Origin: Pseudoxanthomonas suwonensis
GTDB taxonomy: Bacteria; Pseudomonadota; Gammaproteobacteria; Xanthomonadales; Xanthomonadaceae
Length of the DNA stretch: 64,000 bases
Direction: 5' to 3'
Assembly (NCBI GenBank): GCA_003240695.1
Contig: QFNC01000010.1
Location: 1 to 64,000, forward strand
The translations under genes and the position numbers were made by a program. The notes beneath the pieces are model-generated. The model had not been told where the DNA came from, searched no databases, and saw only the letters and a program-made list of their open reading frames with translations. Position 1 is the first letter of the stretch, and every line of letters begins with the position of its first letter. Shown one piece after another: positions 1 through 9,012 of the stretch.

Positions 1-123
1 CAGTTCGGCTACACGAAGGTGCGCTACCGCGGCTTGGCGAAGAACGCGGCGCAGGTGCTGACATTGTTCGCGTTGTCCAACCTGTGGATGGCGCGACGAA
101 ACTTGTTGCTGCCGGCGGGGTAA
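1..123 (+). CDS. IS5-family transposase, C-terminal fragment
   Basis: Frame 1 reads through 40 codons to a TAA stop and begins QFGYTKVRYRGLAKNAAQVL. It continues into a stretch rich in Leu and Ala followed by SNLWMARR. This is the conserved end of the IS5/IS1481-type transposases common in Xanthomonas relatives, immediately after the catalytic Glu region (Y-R-E-K signature), which lies off the left edge. The rest of the gene is outside the window, so activity cannot be judged. Confidence 0.85.
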   Translation, partial: QFGYTKVRYRGLAKNAAQVLTLFALSNLWMARRNLLLPAG

Positions 124-249
124 ATCCGCCTGGTGGACGGGGAAACCCGTCGAAAACCGCCAGAAATGGCGCAAACGTGATCACATCCAGATCGATCGGG
201 CGCCTTGGCGCTGAAATCCAAGCATCAGGGCGCTTTGATCAGACCTTCC
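1..249 (+). mobile_element. Right end of an IS5-family insertion sequence
   Basis: The window opens inside an insertion sequence. It contains the last 40 codons of a DDE transposase and about 125 bp of noncoding tail that ends in the imperfect terminal sequence TGATCAGACCTTCC. The next four bases, CTAA (250-253), fit the short YTAR target preferred by IS5-type elements, although the left copy lies outside the window. The adjoining methyltransferase reading frame runs straight into the element end, so the IS inserted into that gene. The exact last base of the element (249 or 250) is uncertain without the left inverted repeat. Confidence 0.75.
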
Positions 250-1483
250 CTAACCCAACACGCTTCGCCTTAATAAGGCGTGCCATGCCGGTCGTGGTGG
301 TTTTCCAACCACTCTTTCCGACTGGAATAAGTTTTCCATCCAGCTGGACATCGAAGAATTGGGGGCCACCAGAACTTTGACTGGTCAAATTGTCCCAGCG
401 AAACAAACGTGCGCCTTCGGGCACAACATCACGTTCGGTTTCTGATGCTGACCGTCGCTCTTTCGCATCAAAAAAATCCAACTTGTTATAAGCAGCCGCC
501 CCGCCGGATAGTTCGCCCTTAATGCGATACGGCTGACGATATTTAGTCGACGCGCGATTCTTGCCATACCAAAGAATGAAGTTATTTACCGATGCAAGCG
601 TTTCCGTGCCTCCTGTTGGCGAACCTGCGCCACCTGTGGTTTTGAAATTGATCTGACTTACGAAGTTCGTATCACCGAACACTTCATCAAGAACGGCGCG
701 TACACGATGCACGTTTTCTTCGCCAATCTGCACAAAAATCGAACCTGACTCCGTCAAGAGGTCCCGCGCCACCATCAACCTATCGCGCAGATAGGTCAGG
801 TAGGAATGGATGCCATCCTTCCAGGTATCGCGGAACGCCTTGACCTGTTCCGGTTCGCGGGTGATGTGGCCGGCGTTGCCGTCCTTCACGTCGCGGCTGG
901 TGGTGGACCACTGGAAATTGCTGTTGAACTTGATGCCGTAGGGCGGATCGAAATAGATGCACTGCACCTTGCCGCGCAGGCCTTCGCGCTCGGCCAGTGA
1001 GGCCATCACCTGCAGGCTGTCGCCCAGGATCATGCGGTTCTGCCAATGGCCTTCGTGCTGGTAGAACTCGGTGCGGTCCGCGCCTGCGGGCAGGCCGTTG
1101 AAATCACCGAACAGGTCGGCCATGTCGCCGGACTGCGGCGCGGCGGCTTCGCTCATGCGGCGCAGGTCGTCAATCAACACCTTGGGCTTGACCTTCTCCT
1201 GGATGTACAGCGGCGGCGCGTTGACCACCAGGTCCGACCAGTCCTGCTGGTCCTTGCCGCGCCAGACCAGTTGCGGGTCCAGGTCCGGATTGCGCTGGGC
1301 CTTTTCGTCATCCAGCCCGTTGCCGCCGCGCGGGTAGCGCACCTTGACCGGCGCCTGCTCATGCTCGGCCATCACCGACTGGTGTTCCACGGTGGGGATG
1401 TTCTTGCGCTTGGCATCGCCGTGGGTGAGGTCGGCGACTTGCTTGGCGGCGGTGCGCTTGGTGGTTTTCTTTTTCGTTGCCAT
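239..1483 (-). pseudogene. Site-specific DNA adenine methyltransferase (type III Mod-like), 3' truncated by IS
   Basis: The 414-residue frame carries the beta-class N6-adenine methyltransferase signature: the catalytic motif FDPPYGIKFNS lies near residue 175, preceded by the GDSLQVMASL segment. A target-recognition region follows, and then the frame stops. The last residues (LGKV) are encoded by the IS5-family end, so the true C-terminus is missing. In beta-class enzymes the AdoMet-binding FxGxG motif lies after the target-recognition region; I find none here, so the product should be inactive. The start MATKKKTTKR is a typical basic leader. The 3' third (about 250-780) is visibly richer in A/T than the 5' part, suggesting a mosaic or recently exchanged recognition domain. 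It is the last gene of the Res-DinD-Mod operon, 11 bp after dinD. A short residual protein may still be made. Confidence 0.85.
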
Positions 1484-1494
1484 GGATCGGTTAC

Positions 1495-2337
1495 TCAGTT
1501 GTCCAGCGCGTCGGGCTTGTCCAGCGACTTCTTGTCGGCAGCAGCAAGGCGGCGCTCCACTTTCTTGACGTCTTCGGCAGGCGGCAGGTTTTCCGGCTGG
1601 ATGCCCCGGCCCAGCAAGGTTTGCCGGACGGCCTTGTTGTTGGTGACGTGTTCGCTGGAGATCGCCGCTTCGGTCTGCATGCGGTGCTGCCGTGCGTTGT
1701 GGATGGTGATTTCGGTGGCGAAATCCTTGGCCTTGAGGATCAACGTAGGCGCGAAATCGGCCAGCGGCCGGTTGCCCGGCACCTGCCAGCGCGTCTTCAT
1801 GTCCTGGGTGTTGCGACCGAACAGCGCGTGATCGCCCTTGCTGCGGATCAGGGCGAAGTTCTGGTTGCCGCCGGTCTGCTGGAAGATGACGCTGGAGAGC
1901 TCCTTCTCCGTCTCGGTCAACTTCCTGCGTGCCTGGACACGCTCATGCTCCAGCAGTCGCTGCTCGATCAGCTCGGCGCGTCGGGTTTGCAGCGCAAAGT
2001 AGGTCTGCGCAAAGGCGATCTCCTGCTTGCGTGGGTCGCCGTTCTGGGCGATCAGGTAGCAGGCATAGCGCGTGAGCATGAGGTCGTCCACCTCGCGCTG
2101 GCTGCCGGAGCCCAGGTCGACCATCTTCCCGACGTCGGCAAAATGGTCCTCAATCGCGTGTCCAGAGACTTCGCAGGCGGTCTTGGCCTTGTTGACCACG
2201 TTCAGGAAGTTGTCCCACTTGCTATAGCCAAGCAGATGCTGGATGTCGCGGGCCAGCCAGAACTCCACGCCACCATCGGTCTGGTGGGCATGGGCCTCGA
2301 AGTTGTCGGTCAGGCTTTCGACGAGTTCGGATTTCAC
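1495..2337 (-). CDS. dinD: DinD-like DNA damage-inducible protein
   Basis: This 280-residue protein matches the DinD family in length and pattern. The N-terminus has EFWLARDIQHLLGYSKWDNF and a nearby TACEVSG segment (BRO-N-like fold). The middle has LTRYACYLIAQNGDPRKQ and the C-terminal half is charged and helical. E. coli DinD is an SOS gene product whose reported role is inhibition of RecA filament activities; that is known for the family, not shown here. Its start overlaps the stop of the upstream Res gene by 4 bp (ATGA), and it lies 11 bp before the truncated mod gene, so it is translationally part of the restriction operon. I see no LexA box directly in front of it because the upstream sequence is coding. 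Confidence 0.85.
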   Translation of the reverse strand: MKSELVESLTDNFEAHAHQTDGGVEFWLARDIQHLLGYSKWDNFLNVVNKAKTACEVSGHAIEDHFADVGKMVDLGSGSQREVDDLMLTRYACYLIAQNGDPRKQEIAFAQTYFALQTRRAELIEQRLLEHERVQARRKLTETEKELSSVIFQQTGGNQNFALIRSKGDHALFGRNTQDMKTRWQVPGNRPLADFAPTLILKAKDFATEITIHNARQHRMQTEAAISSEHVTNNKAVRQTLLGRGIQPENLPPAEDVKKVERRLAAADKKSLDKPDALDN

Positions 2338-5300
2338 CCGGCACCTCCGGTGACCGAGGCCACCATGTTGTTGAAGTGTTGCTCGACCTTGTCGTCGAAA
2401 TCCTCTTCCATCTCGTACACGTCGGCGAACTCCACGAACGCCCAGCGGCCATGCGTACCGAGATGGTTCACGCCGGGCACCCAGTAGGTGTCCATGGTGG
2501 ACTTCTTCTCCTTGGCGTCCTCGCGGCGGTAGCCCTTCACTTCCACGATCAGGTGCAGCGGATTGTCCGCCCCGTGTCCGTCATCGACCTTGACGATGAA
2601 GTCGGGAATGTAGATGCGGGTCTGCGAGCCGAAGCGATAGGGCACGTGCAGGCCCAGGTTGTGGTTCTTCGTATAGGCCAACACCCGCGGATGGGATTCG
2701 GCCACACGGCAGAACTCGGCTTCCCAGCCGCTGTCCAAGATCACCCAGTTCACGTGATTCTTGGGCGGCGGGCCCAGCGTTTCCCAGCGATCCTCGCGCG
2801 AAGTGTTGAAGCCCACGTGGGCGGTGCTGCCGATGGGATTGAACGGGTCCAGGGTCGCCTTGACCTGCCGGCCTTTCTGCAACTCCTTGTTGGTGATGCC
2901 CTTGGTGATGCGCTCGCAGGCCATGTCCGCCAACTCGCGGTACATCAGTTGTGCGGGGTAAGTGCCGCCCTTGCATTCCAGGCAGGTATCCAGCCATTGC
3001 CGGGTGATGCGCTTGAGCTGATGGAACAGGTTGATCGGCGGCGCATCGCCGGGATCGCGCCAATGCTGGAACAGCAGGTGCTTGGTCAGTTCCATCAGCA
3101 AGGTGGATTGGCGCATGTCCCCCAAATGCTTGACGTCCAATTCCACCGCCTCGCCGATGATCCCCGCGTTATGGGTCCGGGTCGCGCCCACCCGTTCGGG
3201 GGTCAATGAGAGGATGTGATCGGCATTGAACTCCGCCTCCAACTGATCTTCCGGCAGTTCGACGCGATAGCCCTGCACCCGCGGAAATTCGATTTCCAGG
3301 GCATCGCGGTCCGGGCGCACAGCCTTGACGTGTACCGTCTCGCGCGGCTTCGGCGGCTTGGCCACCATCGGGGTGGCGGTGAAGTCGAACGGAATGCCGA
3401 ACACATCCGCGTACTCGACGTCGAACAGGCCTTCGTTGTTGAGTTCGTACGACAGCCGGCGCAGTGCCCGACCGATCACCTGTTCGCACAGCAGCTGCGT
3501 GCCAAAGGCGCGCACGCCCAGGATGTGGGTGACGGTATTGGCATCCCAGCCTTCGGTGAGCATCGACACCGACACCACGCAGCGGATGCCCTCGCCCAGC
3601 CGGCCTTCCTTGCCGACGGTGTTCATCACCTCGCGCAGCAGGTCCTGGTCGGTGATGGATTCCGCCTGTCTGCGGTCGCCGGTCCGCGCGATGATTTCGC
3701 GCCGGAAGCGCTCGATCTCATCGGCGGCCATGACGCGGAAGTTGTCGTCCAGCGCATCGCCCGATTCCAGCTGCTCGCTGTCGATCAACAGGGTATTGGG
3801 GCGTGCCAGCGGGTTGCCGTGCGCATCGAAGTTGCGGAACAGTTCCAGCCGTCCGGGTACGGGCGTTGCCGTGCCGTCCGCGTTCTGGCGCTCGAACCCG
3901 GAGATATAGTCGTAGACCAGTTTCGATGTGGCGGTGTTGTTGCAGACCACGATGAAGCAGGGCGGCACGCGGATGCCGGCCTTCTTCCACGCATCAAACG
4001 TCTTGACGTAGTGGCCGTAGAGCGCTTCCAGGGCGGTTTGCAACTCCACCGGTATGGCCAGTGGGTCGAGCACCGCGCCCTTGCCGCGGCCCTTCTTCGG
4101 CATCTTCTTGCCGATGTGCTTCCACAGTTCCCGGTAGATGGGCATCTCCGCGCCCGGGATGTTGTCGGCCACCGGCACGCGCGGCAGTTTGACGATGCCG
4201 CATTCGATGGCATCCATCAGCGAGAAGTCGCTCATGGTCCACGGAAACAGGGTGCCCTCGGCGTAGCCGGAACCGGCCAGGAAGAACGGAGTGGCGGACA
4301 GGTCGATGACCTGCTGCAGCCCCAGCTTGCGGTTGACGGCCTCGAGTCCGGAGATCCACAACCGGGCAGCCTCGTTGTTCTCCTTGGCTTCGGCCTTCTC
4401 GTCGGTGGTCAGGTCCTCCTCGCTCTCCTCGGCGCGCTTTTCCCGGTAGCAGTGGTGGGCCTCGTCGTTGATCGCCAGGATGTGCTTCATGCCCATCAGT
4501 TCGGGCATCACCCGCTGCAGCATCTGGCCTTCGGTTTCCAGCGTCTGCAGCGCCTCGCCGGTGCGCCCTTCCAGCAACCGCCGTCCCCCCTTGGAGATCT
4601 CGATCCGCTCGCGGAGCTTGAAGGCGTGGTATTTGGTGATGACGATCCGGGCCTTGTCCAGGTCCGGCAGCATGTCGCGCGGCACGATCTCGCGGCTGGC
4701 GTAGTAGCTGTCCGGGTCATTGGGCTGCAGGACGCGCAGACGGTCCTTGATGGTGATGCCCGGTGCAACCAGCAGGAAGCCGCGGGTGAACCTCTTGCTG
4801 CCGGGGTGGCGCACGGCATTGATGGTCTGCCAGGCGATGAGCATGGCCATGACCGTGGTCTTGCCGGCGCCGGTGGCCAGCTTCAGCGCCAACCGCATCA
4901 ACTCCGGATTGGCATCACCATTCGCCTTGGCCAGGTGATCGAGGAAGCGCTGGCCGTTCTTGCCGATCTGCGGCGCGACCTCGGTCAGCCAGATCGCGGT
5001 TTCGGCCGCCTCCACCTGGCAGAAGAACGGGCGGATTCCCGCGAACCTGTGGTTCCTCCAGTGCTCCAGCAGCCTGGCGGTTTCCGGGGTCACCCGCCAC
5101 TGCGCCTGCGGAAGCTTGCGCCACAGGTCGACCTCGTGGCGCACTGCGTTGATGATGGCGGTGTGGTCGTACGCCTGTTCTTCGGTCGAGAGTCCCTTGC
5201 CTTCGTCGAAGGTCAGGCTGGCCTGGTCGCCTGCGCCGCCCTTGCGCTTGCGCGGCTTGGGGATCGGGGTGATGAAGTCGGCGCGACGACGGCTGTTGGC

Positions 5301-5402
5301 GATCTGCTGGGTCGGCTGGCCGGTGGCGTCCAATTCCCAGTGCCGGGACGGGCAGTCGTAGGGCGAGTTGAGGATGGGTTGTTCGAAGAAGGCGTCGCTC
5401 AT
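2334..5402 (-). CDS. Type III-like restriction endonuclease, DEAD/DEAH helicase subunit
   Basis: The predicted product has 1022 residues. SF2 helicase motifs are in order: Walker A LATGAGKTTVMAML near residue 195, the DEAH box NDEAHHCYR near 315, and motif VI QVIGRALRRL in the second RecA lobe near 640. Near the C-terminus, IPDFIVKVDD followed by LHLIVEVKGYR forms the PD-(D/E)xK nuclease core. It would translocate on and cleave DNA with specificity supplied by its Mod partner. I chose the ATG at 5400-5402 (MSDAFFEQPILNS) because the longer frame adds 58 residues of low-complexity, non-conserved sequence. The layout resembles the BPTD_3080-type restriction systems. With Mod truncated by the IS, the subunit may be orphaned. 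Confidence 0.85.
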   Translation of the reverse strand: MSDAFFEQPILNSPYDCPSRHWELDATGQPTQQIANSRRRADFITPIPKPRKRKGGAGDQASLTFDEGKGLSTEEQAYDHTAIINAVRHEVDLWRKLPQAQWRVTPETARLLEHWRNHRFAGIRPFFCQVEAAETAIWLTEVAPQIGKNGQRFLDHLAKANGDANPELMRLALKLATGAGKTTVMAMLIAWQTINAVRHPGSKRFTRGFLLVAPGITIKDRLRVLQPNDPDSYYASREIVPRDMLPDLDKARIVITKYHAFKLRERIEISKGGRRLLEGRTGEALQTLETEGQMLQRVMPELMGMKHILAINDEAHHCYREKRAEESEEDLTTDEKAEAKENNEAARLWISGLEAVNRKLGLQQVIDLSATPFFLAGSGYAEGTLFPWTMSDFSLMDAIECGIVKLPRVPVADNIPGAEMPIYRELWKHIGKKMPKKGRGKGAVLDPLAIPVELQTALEALYGHYVKTFDAWKKAGIRVPPCFIVVCNNTATSKLVYDYISGFERQNADGTATPVPGRLELFRNFDAHGNPLARPNTLLIDSEQLESGDALDDNFRVMAADEIERFRREIIARTGDRRQAESITDQDLLREVMNTVGKEGRLGEGIRCVVSVSMLTEGWDANTVTHILGVRAFGTQLLCEQVIGRALRRLSYELNNEGLFDVEYADVFGIPFDFTATPMVAKPPKPRETVHVKAVRPDRDALEIEFPRVQGYRVELPEDQLEAEFNADHILSLTPERVGATRTHNAGIIGEAVELDVKHLGDMRQSTLLMELTKHLLFQHWRDPGDAPPINLFHQLKRITRQWLDTCLECKGGTYPAQLMYRELADMACERITKGITNKELQKGRQVKATLDPFNPIGSTAHVGFNTSREDRWETLGPPPKNHVNWVILDSGWEAEFCRVAESHPRVLAYTKNHNLGLHVPYRFGSQTRIYIPDFIVKVDDGHGADNPLHLIVEVKGYRREDAKEKKSTMDTYWVPGVNHLGTHGRWAFVEFADVYEMEEDFDDKVEQHFNNMVASVTGGAG

Positions 5403-5639
5403 GACCCCGACCTTTATGGGCAGTACACGCCTGCAGCCTGGCAAGAGAAAACAGTATGGCGCATTGAATCGCGATGCCGGGGTCGATGGTGTTTCATGGG
5501 GCTGACGACGCCATGCGGCAACGGTCACCGAAATGCTAAGCTCGCCCTCCGATGATCTGCAACCGGATCCTGACATGATGGGGCTTGCCCCGCTACGTCA
5601 TGGCGGCCTTGGACACCACGCGAACCAGAAGGAGCCGCC

Positions 5640-6278
5640 ATGACTCTCCTCACCGACCGCTTCGCCCAGGCCGTGGACTACGCCCGCATCGCCCACGCCG
5701 GCCAGCTGCGCAAGGGCACGCGCATTCCCTATTTCACCCATCTGCTGGGCGTGGCCACGCTGGTCATCGAGCATGGCGGCAGCGAGGATCAGGCCATCGC
5801 CGGGCTGCTGCACGACTGCATCGAGGATTGCGGCCAGGCCCATGTCGACGCCATCCGCGCCCAGTTCGGCGACACCGTGATCCGCATCGTGCTGGCCTGC
5901 ACCGATGGCACTGCCGAAGGCAAGGCATCGCATGCCGATCCGGAGGCCAGACGCGCGGATTGGGTGCGCCGCAAGCAGGCCTATCTGGGTCATCTGGCCG
6001 AGGCGGATGCGGACGTGCTGCTGGTCTCCGGGTGCGACAAGCTGCACAACGCCCTGGCGATCGTCGCCGATCTGGACGATCCGGCGGTGGGGCCAGCCGT
6101 GTTCGATCGCTTCACCGGTGGGCGCGATGGCACGCTGGGGTACTACGAATCCCTGGCGCGCGTCTTTGCCGCCACCGGCGTGCCGGTGGCGCAGCGGCTG
6201 GATGCCTCCGTTGCACGCATGCATGCGCAGACGGGCAACATCGAGCGCCGACCACTGCCTGCCGGCATTGGCCCGTGA
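5640..6278 (+). CDS. HD-domain phosphohydrolase (SpoT-like fold)
   Basis: The 212-residue protein has the HD-superfamily metal ligands. The pattern HAGQLRKGTRIPYFTHLLGV near residue 20 is followed by GLLHDCIEDCG (the HD pair) near residue 60, and DKLHNALAIVADL near 145 provides the last Asp. This arrangement is that of single-domain RelA/SpoT-like hydrolases; there is no synthetase domain. The substrate cannot be told from sequence; (p)ppGpp-type or nucleotide hydrolysis is plausible. An AGGAG-like sequence (AGAAGGAG) lies 7 bp before the ATG. It is divergent from the restriction operon and stands alone. Confidence 0.8.
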   Translation: MTLLTDRFAQAVDYARIAHAGQLRKGTRIPYFTHLLGVATLVIEHGGSEDQAIAGLLHDCIEDCGQAHVDAIRAQFGDTVIRIVLACTDGTAEGKASHADPEARRADWVRRKQAYLGHLAEADADVLLVSGCDKLHNALAIVADLDDPAVGPAVFDRFTGGRDGTLGYYESLARVFAATGVPVAQRLDASVARMHAQTGNIERRPLPAGIGP

Positions 6279-6398
6279 TGCCCGATCCGCCGTGCTGCGG
6301 CGGATCTTCGGCCAGAGTCGCGATCTGCCCGTGCAGAATCGCGGGATGATCCCGTCCCGACACGATTCGTCCAGCGACCTGCCTTGGGCAGCGGCGTT

Positions 6399-6638
6399 TC
6401 ACCTCCGCAGGGCCGCATCGTCCGGCAGCCTGTCTTCGGCCAGCGCCAGAAACGCCAGCTGACAGGTCGCCAGTCCATCCGCATCCAGCCGCAGCAGATG
6501 GTTTTCGTCGTCGGCGATCGTGTAGAACTGTCGATCCAGCAACACCAGTCCGCTGGCGGAGCTGAGCGGCGCCGGACTCGGCAGCGCCGGAACCTCCGGC
6601 ACAGGCTGGGCATGCGCGGCAGTGGTTTCGGCCAGCAC
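6399..6638 (-). pseudogene. Remnant of a DUF6929-like (phytase-like beta-propeller) protein
   Basis: An open stretch of 79 codons from a GTG encodes PLSSASGLVLLDRQFYTIAD and later LPDDAALRR before stopping. Proteins of the DUF6929/esterase-like-of-phytase kind begin with just such a SSASG...DDE...L pattern and then continue for some 200 residues with a DDHAARK-PDFE-like segment. Here only the N-terminal blade remains and the frame ends at that point. No downstream continuation is seen in other frames. It is either a decayed gene or a coincidental small ORF; family recognition is from memory of the motif only. Confidence 0.35.
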
Positions 6639-6640
6639 GC

Positions 6641-6666
6641 ATCGGGCCCGCCGATACAGGCCCGAT
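6641..6666 (-). terminator. 8-bp inverted repeat downstream of the M4 protease gene
   Basis: ATCGGGCC and GGCCCGAT form a perfect 8-bp stem with a 10-base loop, 23 bp past the protease stop codon. No T-run follows on the minus strand, so it may be a weak or Rho-assisted terminator or an RNA-stabilising hairpin. Confidence 0.35.
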
Positions 6667-6688
6667 GGACATGGCGGAAGCGTCGGGC

Positions 6689-8329
6689 TCAGTTGACGTT
6701 CACCGCGCTCCAGGCGGCTGCCACGGCGTTGTGCTGGACCGATCCGGCCCCGTACAGGTCGGCGGCGGCACTCAGCGTGGCCGTGCGAGCCTGGGCGAAG
6801 GTGGTGCCGCTGGTCATGTAGGTGGTGAGTGCCTTGTACCAGATCTGCTCGGCCGCCTGGATGCCGATGGCGGTCAGGGCGGTATTGCCGTTGCACACCA
6901 GATCGTTCGGGGTCAGGTTGGCGGGTGTTCCGGCACCGAAGCCGGCGGGGACCACCGCCCCTGCCGACAGCAGGAAGAAGAAGCGATTGGCCACGCCGGA
7001 ACTGTAATGCACGTCCAGGGTGCCCACATCGCTGGTGTAGCAGTCGGCGGAGACACCGTCCAGGCTGGGCTTGAACATGTAGCGCAGCGCACGGGTGCCA
7101 TTCGGGTTGTCGATGTACATGTGTTCGCCGGACAGCCAGTCGCCCGGATCGGCCGGATTGTTGGCGAAGAATTCCGCCGCCGTGCCGAAAATGTCCGAGG
7201 TGGCTTCATTCAAACCACCGGACTCCCCGCTGTAGACCAGTCCAGCGGTGCGCGAGGTGATGCCGTGGGTCATTTCGTGGGCCACGTCGTCCAGCGCGGT
7301 GAAGGCGTTGTATGTGGCGCGGTCGCCATCGCCGTAGGTCATGCAGAAGCAGGCGTCGGACCAGAATGCATTGACGAAATTGCGGCCGTAATGCACGCGG
7401 CTCATCGCGCCCAAGCCGTCATTGGCGATGCCCAGCCGGCCGAAAGTGGTCTTGTAGTAGTCCCAGGTCACCTGGGTGGCGTAATGCACGTCGGCGGCCA
7501 GCGTGTTGGTATCGCTGTACTGGTTGTTGCCCCAGACATTGTCGGCATCGGTGAAGATGTACGCAGGGCCGTACTGGCGGTTGTTCATGTTGTAGGTGCG
7601 GTTGCCGCCGCGGGTCAGATCGTACAGCCAGTGGTTGCTGCCACCGCGACAGCCGACCGTGTTCAGGACCACATCGCCGCCGAATTTGGTCTTGCCGGTG
7701 CCGATGGCCGGGACTGCTCCCGGACAGGCGCCGTCAGGCCCCGGAACGGCCGTGTGCACCGTATCCCACTGGCCGAGCAGCTTGCCGCTGCCGGCATCCA
7801 CGTAGTAGCGCATGTCGGTGGGCAGCTGGCTGGCCTTCACGCCCTGCATCCGCACCTCGTAGGCCAGCGCCGGGTTGTTGGCCCGCTCGTGCATGGCGTA
7901 CACCACCAGGCGGGTCTGCGGCTTGCCCTGGAAGGCGATGCCGAAATGCGCACCGGCCTCCACGATCGCGTCTTCGGCGGTGATGGCCGGGGCGATGCGC
8001 GGACGCGCCGCGTTCTTCAGGCTGCCGCTGGTGCGCTGCAACTGGCCGGCGCGCGAATGCACCACCACATCGCCACCGATGACTGGCAGACCCAGATAGG
8101 TGCGGTCGAAACGCACGTGCTCGGCGCCGTTGCGGTCGCGGATGATGTCCTTCACCACGAAGCGGTCGCTGGCACTGCGGGCGATGGCGCGCGCGGCCGG
8201 GCCGTCGATCAGCGCCTGCGCGCGCGTGGTGGCGGCCAGCCGCGGCGTGGTGGGAGCGGATTCGACCGTGGCGGACACCGCCAGGGCCGATGCGACGGCC
8301 AGACTCAATAGACCCAATTGGTATTTCAT
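6689..8329 (-). CDS. Secreted M4-family (thermolysin-like) zinc metallopeptidase
   Basis: The protein has 546 residues. A Sec signal peptide occupies residues 1-25 (MKYQLGLLSLAVASALAVSA, cut near VESA). An FTP/PepSY propeptide of about 175 residues follows, then the catalytic domain. The zinc site is VAHEMTHGITS (HExxH) near residue 350, with GGLNEATSDIFG as the third ligand Glu about 25 residues later. The C-terminal active-site His lies in LDVHYSSGVANRFFFLLS. The chain ends after the M4 alpha domain, without a P/proprotein-convertase or PKD tail. It is probably exported to the periplasm and then by type II secretion, and activated by propeptide removal. The gene stands alone, with ORF-free sequence upstream (8330-8475). 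Confidence 0.93.
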   Translation of the reverse strand: MKYQLGLLSLAVASALAVSATVESAPTTPRLAATTRAQALIDGPAARAIARSASDRFVVKDIIRDRNGAEHVRFDRTYLGLPVIGGDVVVHSRAGQLQRTSGSLKNAARPRIAPAITAEDAIVEAGAHFGIAFQGKPQTRLVVYAMHERANNPALAYEVRMQGVKASQLPTDMRYYVDAGSGKLLGQWDTVHTAVPGPDGACPGAVPAIGTGKTKFGGDVVLNTVGCRGGSNHWLYDLTRGGNRTYNMNNRQYGPAYIFTDADNVWGNNQYSDTNTLAADVHYATQVTWDYYKTTFGRLGIANDGLGAMSRVHYGRNFVNAFWSDACFCMTYGDGDRATYNAFTALDDVAHEMTHGITSRTAGLVYSGESGGLNEATSDIFGTAAEFFANNPADPGDWLSGEHMYIDNPNGTRALRYMFKPSLDGVSADCYTSDVGTLDVHYSSGVANRFFFLLSAGAVVPAGFGAGTPANLTPNDLVCNGNTALTAIGIQAAEQIWYKALTTYMTSGTTFAQARTATLSAAADLYGAGSVQHNAVAAAWSAVNVN

Positions 8330-8475
8330 GACTTAAAACCCCGAGCGGATGGAGGGTGGTCGGATGCCGGGCCATGCCCGGAATGGAGATGCGGATGAGG
8401 GTACAGGGATGCCGCACCAGCCAGACAAGTCGGCGACAGGCGGTTGCAGCCGGATCGATCGGTTGCAGGCTGCAG

Positions 8476-9012
8476 TCACGATCGCCCCTGCCCGGGTTGC
8501 GCTGGCCGCACCAGCGTCAGCGGGGCCGGCGGCAGCAATTCGGCATCGGGAAAATACGACACGAACAGCTTGAAGCCTTCCGGCGAGTAGCCGATGAAGG
8601 TGTATCCGGCCGGATGCTGGGCGAAGGTGTAGGCCGCCGCCAGCTTGGGATTGCGCAGCTCGACCAGCACGCCCAGCGCTTCGGGCGTGTGCAGGCCGGC
8701 ATTGTGGGCCTGCAGCGCCTGGCGGGCATGCTGCATGAACGGAATCGTCTGGTCCTGGCCCCGGAAGGATTCGGCGAAGAACTGCCGGTAGTAGTACATC
8801 GGCTGGCGCAGCCGCGGCAGCACCACCACGTGCGCGGTGGCCACGGCACACACGTTGCCGTCGTCATCGCGGCCGATGCAGACGGCCTCGCGGGCACGCG
8901 CCTTGGCGGCATCGCCCTGCAAGGCGCCATGCCGTTCCCACAGCCCTGTCAGCTCTGCAGTCAGCGCATCGTCGACTGCTTGCCAGACCGTGGTGATGCG
9001 CGCTTCGCTCAT
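8476..9012 (-). CDS. Conserved protein of unknown function (178 aa)
   Basis: The product is not recognised. It begins MSEARITTVWQAVDDAL. It has a predicted beta-strand AVATAHVVVLPRL, the aromatic stretch QPMYYYRQFFAESF and a C-terminal segment YTFIGYSPEGFKLFVSYFP. The strand-rich centre is weakly reminiscent of GNAT acyltransferases, but no acetyl-CoA loop (RxxGxG/A) is present, so I assign no activity. It is cytoplasmic by composition, with no signal or membrane segment. Its ATG overlaps the stop of the EF-hand gene by 4 bp, making it the last gene of a three-gene operon with the TIGR03032 protein. The start was chosen for that overlap. Confidence 0.75.
   Translation of the reverse strand: MSEARITTVWQAVDDALTAELTGLWERHGALQGDAAKARAREAVCIGRDDDGNVCAVATAHVVVLPRLRQPMYYYRQFFAESFRGQDQTIPFMQHARQALQAHNAGLHTPEALGVLVELRNPKLAAAYTFAQHPAGYTFIGYSPEGFKLFVSYFPDAELLPPAPLTLVRPAQPGQGRS

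Noticed and set aside
3216..5555. A 779-residue plus-strand ORF opposite the Res gene
   Set aside because: It is the complement of a well-supported helicase/nuclease and shows His/Arg/Leu-rich antisense composition.
6665..8311. A 548-residue plus-strand ORF opposite the M4 peptidase
   Set aside because: It is a shadow of the HExxH-containing minus-strand gene.
8476..9012. A GNAT acetyltransferase assignment
   Set aside because: The strand pattern is suggestive, but the acetyl-CoA-binding loop is absent.
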